The translations under genes and the position numbers were made by a program. From assembly GCA_035288785.1 (NCBI GenBank), contig DATDZF010000006.1, forward strand, positions 1-11,757: DNA of 11,757 nt, in the 5' to 3' direction. This document shows positions 6,281-11,757 of this stretch, one piece after another (position 1 is the first letter of the stretch; every line of letters begins with the position of its first letter). The notes below the pieces were generated by a model. The model saw nothing but the letters and a program-made list of their open reading frames with translations. It did no database searches and had not been told where the DNA came from. The DNA comes from JACRGC01 sp035288785. Lineage in GTDB: Archaea > Micrarchaeota > Micrarchaeia > Norongarragalinales > SBBD01.

Positions 6281-7030
6281 TCAAGTCAGAAGCGAATACA
6301 GCTTATCTACATTATTTATGAACTCCTCGCTCTTCCTGTCCCGGGGCCGGGGGATCGAGACCTTCAGCTGGGCCATCACCCTTGCGGGCGCCTTGGAGAG
6401 CACCAATATGCGGTCCGCCAGGTACACCGCCTCCTCGATGTTGTGCGTGACCATCACTATAGAGGCCGGAGGAAGGGTTTTATCCAGCCAGAGCTGGAGC
6501 ACCTCCTCGCGCAGGTTGGCTGCGGTCAGGCTGTCAAGCGAGGAAAACGGCTCGTCCATGCAAAGCAGCGCGGGTTCAACGGCTAGCGCGCGCGCTATCC
6601 CCACCCTCTGCTTCATCCCGGATGAAAGCTCGCGCGGATACGCATTTTCCGAGCCGTCCAATCCGACCACCCGGATGTATTTCTCGGCAATCTCCCTGCG
6701 CTGCGCTTCGGGAAATTTCAGCGCTTCCAGTCCCAGCTCCACATTCTGCTCGACGGTGAGCCAGGGCATGAGTGCAAAGCTTTGGAATACGATCGCCACT
6801 CGCGGATTGGAAACCTCAATTGGCTTGTCCTCGAAGGTCACGACGCCAGCAGATGGGCTCTCGATGCCCGTAAGCAGCCTTAAAAGTACGCTTTTGCCGC
6901 TTCCCGATGGTCCAACGATCGCAACGAATTCGTCCTTCTCAACTGAAAAGGAGACATTGTCGAGTACCGTGAAGGACTTCCCCTCCTCCTGGAAAATTTT
7001 CGTGAGGTTTTTTGCCTCGAGGAAACTCAT
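6281..7030 (-). CDS. ABC transporter ATP-binding protein, nitrate/sulfonate/taurine (NitT/TauT) type
   Basis: A complete 249-residue ABC ATPase that powers import of a small, probably anionic, solute from the cytoplasmic face of the membrane. Seen: Walker A GPSGSGKS at 40-47, Q-loop VFQSFALMPWLTV at 81-93 (Q83; the PW is typical of the NitT/TauT group), signature LSSGMKQR at 135-142 (family LSGGMxQR, first Gly replaced by Ser), Walker B ALLCMDEP at 154-161 with catalytic E160, D-loop SSLD at 163-166 and H-loop H196 in VTHNIEEA. It ends where TauB-like proteins end, without the extra C-terminal domain of about 150-170 residues that this class carries when paired with a duplicated permease; that domain is encoded downstream as a separate gene. 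The permease gene is divergent, 418 bases away. Substrate unknown. Confidence 0.93.
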   Translation of the reverse strand: MSFLEAKNLTKIFQEEGKSFTVLDNVSFSVEKDEFVAIVGPSGSGKSVLLRLLTGIESPSAGVVTFEDKPIEVSNPRVAIVFQSFALMPWLTVEQNVELGLEALKFPEAQRREIAEKYIRVVGLDGSENAYPRELSSGMKQRVGIARALAVEPALLCMDEPFSSLDSLTAANLREEVLQLWLDKTLPPASIVMVTHNIEEAVYLADRILVLSKAPARVMAQLKVSIPRPRDRKSEEFINNVDKLYSLLT

Positions 7031-7114
7031 GCCAATCAGCCGCCTATTTCAGGACCATTATTGAGGGGAAAACCCATTTGAATAACCCAAACCTAAAGAT
7101 GAGGTATTCTCCTC

Positions 7115-7123
7115 TTTAAAAAA
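7115..7123 (-). promoter_or_regulatory. Candidate TATA box for the ABC ATPase gene
   Basis: Minus-strand TTTTTTAAA, followed by GAGGAG. It would start transcription near 7093, about 60 bases before the ATG at 7030. Because the box is nearly symmetrical (TTTAAA core) it could also serve the plus strand, with a start near 7145. Confidence 0.35.
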
Positions 7124-7186
7124 CGAGATTGCGCCCCCTTAGAAACCCAACTATTCATTCCACAGCTAAAGCAATGGGATTTCTTG

Positions 7187-7312
7187 CCATGGTCTTCGCG
7201 AGCAGTTCGCTCAGAGCGTACTGCAGGCCATGGGGGGTTTGGGCATGCTAAGAACCCTTAGGGGGTTCTGACGCATTTGACCAAACTTAGGGGGTGCGCC
7301 CACCTTGGGTTG
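7187..7312. ncRNA. Candidate structured element, three consecutive stem-loops
   Basis: Stem 1: GCAGT-T-CGCT-CAG-AGCG-T-ACTGC at 7202-7224 pairs 9 of 10 positions around a 3-base loop; CCATGG at 7187-7192 and 7228-7233 can pair as an outer stem. Stem 2: AGAACCC-ttagg-GGGTTCT at 7251-7269, 7 perfect pairs. Stem 3: a weaker hairpin at 7281-7312 (CCAA...TTGG outside, GGTG-cgcc-CACC inside). The region lies outside both predicted leaders if the nearest TATA boxes are used, so it may be an independent RNA or a protein-binding DNA dyad. No family recognised. Confidence 0.25.
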
Positions 7313-7415
7313 GTCATTTAAATTATAAGGCGTCCCTCATCATTTAATACGGTATGCTCACTTCCCACAATAACCCATGCCCAAGGTCCCCCATTTCCCT
7401 CTGAAAATCCGGAAG

Positions 7416-7425
7416 CTTTTATAAA
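7416..7425 (+). promoter_or_regulatory. TATA box of the permease gene
   Basis: CTTTTATAAA preceded by GGAAG (BRE-like purines) is the clearest archaeal promoter here. A start about 26 bases downstream falls at 7445-7450, at or next to the GTG 7449/ATG 7455 start codons, predicting a leaderless mRNA. Confidence 0.6.
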
Positions 7426-7448
7426 TTGCCAGCTCCTGATGATGTCGG

Positions 7449-9167
7449 GTGGCGATGGTCGAATTGAGCCGGGGCTGGAAAATTATCGCTTTTGCGCTAG
7501 CGGCGCTTTTCCTGGCATTCGCGCTTGGCCGGCTTGGCCTTAAAACCTCCGCAGACCTGTTTGCGCTTCCCCTGCTTGCATTCTATTCCTTCTATAGGAT
7601 GTTTTTCGCCTACATCCTTTCGCTTGTGTTCTCCCTATTTTATGGGTATTACGCAGCAACCAACAAGCGCGCTGCCAAGGTGATGCTGCTTATACTCGAT
7701 ATTCTCCAATCCATACCCATCCTGGGATTCTTCCCGGCAGCGGTATTCCTCATAATCAACGCCTTCCAAGGCAACGTTTTGGGATTGGAGCTGGCATCCA
7801 TATTCCTGATATTCACGAGCATGGTTTGGAATATGACATTCGATGTGTATGAGTCGCTGCTCACAATCCCCAAGGACATACTGGCAGCATCCAAAGCGTT
7901 TGGGCTCAAAAGGTTCCTGCTCTTCAAGAACCTTATCCTTCCAGCAACTATCCCAAAGCTCGTCTACAATTCCATGATTTCATGGGCAGGGGGATGGTAT
8001 TTCCTGATTGCAAGCGAGATCATATCGCTTGGTAGCACCACCCATAAGCTACCCGGGATTGGAAGCTACCTATTGGAGACAACCGCCCGGGGCGACATCC
8101 CCGCCTCGCTTCTGGGGCTTGGCGCACTGATGCTTATAATCATCACCATGGACCTCCTCATCTGGAGGCCCCTTACGGTCTGGTCGGACAAGTTCAAGTA
8201 TGAATCCACGAAAGGCAAGGCGGGAATGAAAAGCGCCGTCTACAAATTCTATAAATGGTCACCGGCAATGGTCCGCGCAAGGAAGATGCTCTCGAGGACA
8301 TACGACCATTTGCTCGATGACCTGGAATTGATCGTTGGCTGGCTTGAGAAAAAGAACGCCCAGAACAAGATATACAGGCAGGCATTCACAGTTATCCGCT
8401 ACGGCATCCTGATCGCGGTACTGGCAGTGATCCTGAATTCGGCATGGCTCCTTTTGAAGCTTGCACTGTCAATAGTTATGGAGCCAATTCCGCCGGAGGC
8501 CATCGAAATTCCAAGGGCCCTCCTGTACTCCTTTGGAAGGATGGTGGTTGCCTTCCTGATTGCCCTTGCCTGGACGATCCCAACGGCAATCTATGTGATG
8601 CGCCATCCCGAGCGCCGCAAATACCTGGTCCCGATCTTCGAAATTGCCGCAGCGGTGCCATCACCAGCGCTTTTCCCGATAATAATCCTGTTCACGCTCT
8701 GGCTCACAAGCAGCCTGGGGTTTGCGGCGATCCTTTTGATAATGACGGGAATGCAATGGTACCTCTTATTCAATGCGATGGCCGGGGTTCGCAACCTGCC
8801 AACAGACCTTGACGAGGCAGCAACCGCATTCGGGGTCAGGGGTAACCTGTATTACAAGAAGGTTTTCGTTCCCGCAATGCTACCTTCACTCATAACCGGA
8901 TGCATCACCGCATTTGGCGGGGGCTGGAACGCCCTTGTGATCGCGGAATATGTGCGGTTTTCAGGCTGCGCGGGGGGGGTTTGCATGGTAGAGGGCATCG
9001 GATCCTTCCTGAGCAAAACAACCTACAGCACGATGCTTGCGCCAGCCGTCCAGGCAAAGCTCATTTTCCTCGCACTATTCTCGATGGTTGCAGCAATTTT
9101 CCTCTTGAACCATTTCTTCTGGAGGAGAATCTACAACCATGCGCTCAAGAAGTACAGGCTCGAATAG
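7449..9167 (+). CDS. ABC transporter permease, two fused transmembrane domains (anion/NitT-TauT class)
   Basis: A 572-residue membrane protein with two BPD-type permease halves in one chain, each with about six hydrophobic helices, joined by a charged linker at about 245-310. Each half carries the cytoplasmic EAA-like loop that docks on the ATPase: AASKAFGLKRFLLFKNLILPAT from about 146 and AATAFGVRGNLYYKKVFVPAM from about 457. After each loop comes a matching segment: GGWYFLIASEI with GIGSYLLETT (first half) and GGGWNALVIAEY with GIGSFLSKTT (second half), so the gene arose by duplication. This is the duplicated-permease type of the nitrate/sulfonate family, whose ATPase partner typically carries the AAA-associated domain found nearby. 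One polypeptide would serve as the whole membrane pore. Start: GTG 7449 or ATG 7455, both consistent with a leaderless mRNA from the TATA box at 7416. No binding protein follows. Confidence 0.9.
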   Translation: MAMVELSRGWKIIAFALAALFLAFALGRLGLKTSADLFALPLLAFYSFYRMFFAYILSLVFSLFYGYYAATNKRAAKVMLLILDILQSIPILGFFPAAVFLIINAFQGNVLGLELASIFLIFTSMVWNMTFDVYESLLTIPKDILAASKAFGLKRFLLFKNLILPATIPKLVYNSMISWAGGWYFLIASEIISLGSTTHKLPGIGSYLLETTARGDIPASLLGLGALMLIIITMDLLIWRPLTVWSDKFKYESTKGKAGMKSAVYKFYKWSPAMVRARKMLSRTYDHLLDDLELIVGWLEKKNAQNKIYRQAFTVIRYGILIAVLAVILNSAWLLLKLALSIVMEPIPPEAIEIPRALLYSFGRMVVAFLIALAWTIPTAIYVMRHPERRKYLVPIFEIAAAVPSPALFPIIILFTLWLTSSLGFAAILLIMTGMQWYLLFNAMAGVRNLPTDLDEAATAFGVRGNLYYKKVFVPAMLPSLITGCITAFGGGWNALVIAEYVRFSGCAGGVCMVEGIGSFLSKTTYSTMLAPAVQAKLIFLALFSMVAAIFLLNHFFWRRIYNHALKKYRLE

Positions 9168-9303
9168 CGGAAAGCACGTAAAAAAGGATGCGGGCATTTG
9201 CCGAACCAGAATTTCGCCTGGCCATAAGTAAAAAAATAAGGTTGCATAAAACAATTATAGAACCAATCCACATGCCCTTCCATCAATAAAATAGCGTGAA
9301 TGC
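9168..9303 (+). other. Intergenic spacer with candidate promoter for the PmbA-like gene
   Basis: A 136-base AT-rich gap. CAATTATAG at 9252-9260 could be a TATA box with a start near 9282, about 20 bases before ATG 9304. No Shine-Dalgarno site is evident and no gene is visible. Confidence 0.35.
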
Positions 9304-10608
9304 ATGGCACCAAATAACATCGATGAGGGGGCGCTAAACCGCCTCGCAAGGAAGCTTGGCTGCGACCTGGAGGTCTATTCGGAAATCCAGTCGACGAGGG
9401 TTTTTTCCTCGGAAGGAGGGCGGTTGCACGCGAAGGATGCGGTAACGAATGCGGGATTTGCAGTAAGGACAATAAAGGGCAGGCAGCTTGGTTTTTATTC
9501 GTTCGAAAACGCGGCGGAATTTGCACCCGCCGTTGAAAAAGCACTAAGGCTTGGGAAGCACCAGGAAAAGGGGGATTATTACTTTCCCGCGAATGTAGGC
9601 AGCTCCGAAAAATATTTCGACAATAGGGCAAGGGGCTTTGGGGAATGGGCGATGATAGAAATCGAGGGGATGCATAGTGCCCATAGGAAGGCGGGGGTTG
9701 TGCCCGTCCAGAACATGCTGGGCGCATCTATTTCTGAAAAACGGCTGGAGAACTCGGAGGGGGGGCGGATTAGGCAAAAGGAGAGCGCATTTTTTGCACT
9801 ATCCCAATGCGGCTTCAAGGAAACCGAGGCGGACGATTCCATCAGCTGCGCAAGGTACAATTTTTCCCCGGCAGATGCCGCAAGGAATGCTGCAAAGTTC
9901 GCGCGCGCGTCTGCAAACGCCAAAAAAACTGCCGGCGGCAAGGCAAGCGTAATCTTCGACATCCGCGCACTGCATCAGCTTTTGCCATTGTTCATGCCCT
10001 TTAATTTCAGCGGCGAATCGCTGCAAAAAAAGCTCACAAAGCTGGCCTTTGGCGCCCCATTCGCACTGGAAACAATCTCAATTTCCGACGACCCGTTCAT
10101 GGCGGAAGGAGTAAGGCCCGCTGTGTTCGATGATGAGGGATTCAAATGCGCAAAGAGGGCGCTTGTTGACCGCGGGGCTGTGAATGAATACGCCTTCGAT
10201 ATGCGAAGCGTTGTAAAAATGCGAAAAACCGCAGCCAGGAATGCGCCCTCCCCATTAAAGCCCGGGAATGCAGCCAGGGGCTCGTTCAATTCACCCCCCT
10301 CAATTTCCTTTTCCAATATGGCCATAGAGGGCGGGGATGCTTCAGACCTAGTTAAGGAATGCAAGTCCGGGATTTATGTGAACTCCTTCCTTACATCTGG
10401 AGCAAATCCCGTCACAGGCGACTTTACCTTCCCCCTGCTTGTTGCATTCAAGGTCAGCAGGGGCGAACCCATCAATGCGATAAGGGGCGCAATGATGAAG
10501 GGCAATTTCTTTGAGCTCATGAAGGGGGCAATATTCGAGAGGGAAACGGAAATATACAACGGATTGAGGGCTGGAAGGATGGCATGCGACCTGGAGATCA
10601 TCAGCTAG
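9304..10608 (+). CDS. pmbA: PmbA/TldE-like protein (TldD/PmbA family)
   Basis: A 434-residue member of the TldD/PmbA (modulator of DNA gyrase, U62) family, normal length. TldD and TldE form a heteromeric protease that degrades unfolded peptides and matures some peptides; TldD supplies zinc. Seen: an N-terminal domain with the family's surface strands (VFSSEGGRLHAKDAVTNAGF at about 33-52), a central region, and a C-terminal domain with SGESLQKKLTKLAFG at 236-250, ISDDP at 260-264, VFDDEG at 274-279 with a residue pattern typical of PmbA, and SGANPVTGDFTFP at 365-377. The TldD zinc motif HExxxH is absent (the corresponding stretch reads DIRALHQLL), so this is the E-type, non-catalytic or differently acting partner. 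No tldD is visible here; it may be elsewhere in the genome. Confidence 0.85.
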   Translation: MAPNNIDEGALNRLARKLGCDLEVYSEIQSTRVFSSEGGRLHAKDAVTNAGFAVRTIKGRQLGFYSFENAAEFAPAVEKALRLGKHQEKGDYYFPANVGSSEKYFDNRARGFGEWAMIEIEGMHSAHRKAGVVPVQNMLGASISEKRLENSEGGRIRQKESAFFALSQCGFKETEADDSISCARYNFSPADAARNAAKFARASANAKKTAGGKASVIFDIRALHQLLPLFMPFNFSGESLQKKLTKLAFGAPFALETISISDDPFMAEGVRPAVFDDEGFKCAKRALVDRGAVNEYAFDMRSVVKMRKTAARNAPSPLKPGNAARGSFNSPPSISFSNMAIEGGDASDLVKECKSGIYVNSFLTSGANPVTGDFTFPLLVAFKVSRGEPINAIRGAMMKGNFFELMKGAIFERETEIYNGLRAGRMACDLEIIS

Positions 10609-10814
10609 CATCATGGGGCTAGAATACCAAGATGCGGTTTTCGCAATATTGCGCCGGTAAGGCCAAAACCTATCGCCTATTTGATGCAGAATGCGGGCAT
10701 ATTTTAGTTTTAAAGCCTATTCCCCCATCAAAAATCCGCCCCCATTTTAGATCCGTTTTTAAAGCTTTCAAACGATATAACTACCGCTATTTTTTGAGTG
10801 CTTTTGGTGTAATT
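10609..10814 (+). promoter_or_regulatory. Upstream region of the histone-fold gene with candidate TATA boxes
   Basis: AT-rich, with boxes at 10707-10715 (GTTTTAAAG), 10756-10764 (TTTTTAAAG) and 10774-10780 (ATATAA). The last would give a start about 12 bases before ATG 10815; the others would give longer leaders. The frame is open back to 10632, but that stretch (basic, Tyr/Phe-rich, AT-rich) reads as non-coding upstream DNA. Confidence 0.4.
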
Positions 10815-11225
10815 ATGAGCATGGAGGAAGAACAGCAAGTGCAACAGCAACCCGCTGCGGAAGAGCTAGGCGAGGAGGGCGTGGACGAGGCCGAGGAAGC
10901 CAAACTGCCCTTCCCGAATGCGAGGATAGTTTCAATCATAAGGGAAAACCTCAAGCAGCCGCACCAGCTTAAAAAAGAGGTCAAGCTTTCTGCCAATTAC
11001 CTGCTCGCGGAGATATTGAAGGATATCTCCATAAGCATGGACTCCGAGCCTTACAATTCTCTCTCGATGGACCACTTCAACAAGGCATCGCGGAAATACC
11101 GCGAGATCGCGCTTTCCCAGGCGCGGATCCGCAGGATCCAGAAAGTCCTGGAAAAGCAGCGCGCCGAACTTGACGAGATCATTACCGAGATAGAGCTTGA
11201 GTCCCCTGCAGGGGTGCAGGACTGA
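10815..11225 (+). CDS. Histone-fold protein with acidic N-tail and helical C-tail
   Basis: 136 residues from ATG 10815, the first Met before the coding-like part. Residues 1-30 are Gln/Glu-rich and strongly acidic. Residues 31-95 resemble an archaeal histone fold: LPFPNARIVSIIREN (helix 1, compare LPIAPIGRIIKDAG of HMf), KKEVKLSANYLLAEILKDI (start of the long central helix, compare DDARITLAKILEEMGRDI), a short loop, then SMDHFNKASRKY (helix 3, compare KAEDIELAVRRF). Residues 96-128 form an amphipathic, charged helix, probably coiled coil. Archaeal histones are usually 65-70 residues with no tails, so this is either a DNA-binding chromatin protein with extra contacts or a CBF/NF-Y-like histone-fold factor. 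The residues that contact DNA cannot be confirmed by eye. A coiled-coil gene follows after 16 bases. The fold is inferred from pattern, not from a search. Confidence 0.6.
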   Translation: MSMEEEQQVQQQPAAEELGEEGVDEAEEAKLPFPNARIVSIIRENLKQPHQLKKEVKLSANYLLAEILKDISISMDSEPYNSLSMDHFNKASRKYREIALSQARIRRIQKVLEKQRAELDEIITEIELESPAGVQD

Positions 11226-11241
11226 TTTTAGGGAAAAGCGA

Positions 11242-11757
11242 ATGGAAGAAGTAAAGCAGGTAGAGGAACTGAAACAGGAAACCCGCCAGAAGAACCAGGA
11301 GGTAAGGAAGCTGGCGGAGGAGAACTCGAAAAACATCACTAGGCTGCGGGAGCTATTGAAGGAGGCAGATGAGCACAAAACGCAGCGTGACGAGTACAAT
11401 GCTAAAGTAAAGGAGGTTTCGGAGAAGCGCAAGGCGCTGATCGACGAGGCGCGAAAGCTTGATGCGGATTTGAAGGAAGCGGAGGTGCAGGCCGCGAAGT
11501 TCAAGACTGAAGGGGGCATCCCGCTATCGAGGCTGGAGCGCATGATCGAGCAGATGGAATGGCGGCTGCAGACGCAAAGCATGCCTGTCAAGGAGGAAAA
11601 TGCGCTCTCGCAGGAAATCAAGAAGCTGCTCAAGGAAAAGGCGGCGCTCGAAAAGGCGCAGCCTGTTAGGAAGCGCGCATACGAGCTGAGGAGGCGCAGG
11701 CAGGAGCTCAACATGGAATTCCGGTTGCTGGAAGGCGGGCAGGAATCGAATGCGAAG
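11242..11757 (+). CDS. Coiled-coil protein, partial (runs off the window)
   Basis: Open from ATG 11242 to the right edge (172 codons, no stop). Residues 1-86 are an almost uninterrupted charged coiled coil rich in Glu, Lys, Arg and Gln. A break follows with GGIPLSRLERMIEQMEWRL and then QTQSMPVKEENALSQEIKKL at about 110-129, which resembles a conserved archaeal coiled-coil family pattern: a short helix, W-x-x-Q-T, a Pro, then E-E/N-x-L. Then coiled coil continues. Members are long helical proteins of unknown role, sometimes misnamed phosphoserine phosphatase in databases. The gene follows the histone-fold gene by 16 bases, suggesting joint expression and perhaps a physical partnership, which is inference. 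The C-terminal part is not visible. Confidence 0.75.
   Translation, partial: MEEVKQVEELKQETRQKNQEVRKLAEENSKNITRLRELLKEADEHKTQRDEYNAKVKEVSEKRKALIDEARKLDADLKEAEVQAAKFKTEGGIPLSRLERMIEQMEWRLQTQSMPVKEENALSQEIKKLLKEKAALEKAQPVRKRAYELRRRRQELNMEFRLLEGGQESNAK

Larger units (their letters stand above)
7031..7448. other. Divergent intergenic region with several inverted repeats
   Basis: The 418 bases lie between divergent ATPase and permease genes. Contents seen: AT boxes at 7115-7123, 7315-7328 and 7416-7425; three successive stem-loops (7187-7233, 7251-7269, 7281-7312); and a 10-base direct repeat CTTAGGGGGT at 7257-7266 and 7286-7295, with a near-inverted relative (CTAAGGGGGC on the minus strand) near 7142-7133. 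No credible protein gene. It could hold operators for divergent control of the two transporter genes or a small structured RNA. Confidence 0.6.

Noticed and set aside
6267..7064. 265-codon open frame on the plus strand
   Set aside because: It is the antisense of the clearly recognised ABC ATPase, Ser-rich and without family features.
7174..7251. Small 25-codon open frame in the divergent intergenic region
   Set aside because: No Shine-Dalgarno site or promoter at the right distance, unusual composition with three Trp/Cys-rich codons near the end, and it coincides with strong stem-loops.
9131..9727. 198-codon open frame on the minus strand
   Set aside because: Pro/Ser/Arg-rich shadow across the permease end, the spacer and the PmbA-like gene start.
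10632..10814. N-terminal extension of the histone-fold protein
   Set aside because: The composition is unlike the rest of the gene, it contains several TATA-like boxes, and ATG 10815 begins the coding-like part.
10932..11714. 260-codon Ser/Phe-rich open frame on the minus strand
   Set aside because: Shadow of the histone-fold and coiled-coil genes; Ser/Phe/Leu richness is the complement of Glu/Lys/Arg codons.

Overview
The window looks archaeal. It carries a RIO1-type atypical protein kinase, an archaeal-type peptidyl-tRNA hydrolase (Pth2), an ADP-dependent sugar kinase, a histone-fold protein, an archaeal-style coiled-coil protein, and promoters of TATA type rather than bacterial -35/-10 boxes. 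Short proteins, close packing and a Cys-rich repeat lipoprotein suggest a small-genome lineage of the DPANN kind (Diapherotrites or Micrarchaeota would fit). That placement is inference; no rRNA or other marker is present to settle it.

Layout. From 1 to 1042 (+): the tail of a protein resembling the end of a GGDEF domain, overlapping by ATGA an endonuclease IV-like TIM-barrel protein. From 1107 to 3415 (+): RIO1 kinase, Pth2 and a lipoprotein made of twelve two-cysteine repeats, closely spaced and possibly co-transcribed. Converging on these from 4969 to 3524 (-) is an ADP-dependent glucokinase/phosphofructokinase, preceded 9 bases upstream by nucleoside diphosphate kinase (5446 to 4979, -). 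From 6051 to 5584 (-) is a free-standing copy of the AAA-associated C-terminal domain normally fused to NitT/TauT-type ABC ATPases. The matching ATPase lies at 7030 to 6281 (-). A 418-base intergenic region with several inverted repeats separates it from a divergent duplicated-permease gene (7449 to 9167, +). From 9304 (+): a PmbA/TldE-like protein, then a histone-fold protein with an acidic N-tail and helical C-tail, then a coiled-coil protein cut by the window end.

How they work together. The ATPase, the detached domain and the fused permease appear to make one ABC importer of the nitrate/sulfonate/anion class, but with its usual two-domain ATPase split in two and no substrate-binding protein visible. 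NDK and the ADP-dependent kinase form a likely two-gene unit for nucleotide balance and sugar phosphorylation (modified archaeal Embden-Meyerhof pathway). RIO1 and Pth2 serve ribosome maturation and translation. The histone-fold and coiled-coil genes are 16 bases apart and probably co-expressed.

The most interesting items are the 12-repeat Cys-rich lipoprotein, the histone-fold protein with long non-histone tails, the split ABC ATPase, and the hairpin-rich divergent intergenic region. I see no CRISPR array, tRNA, rRNA, insertion sequence or integrase.
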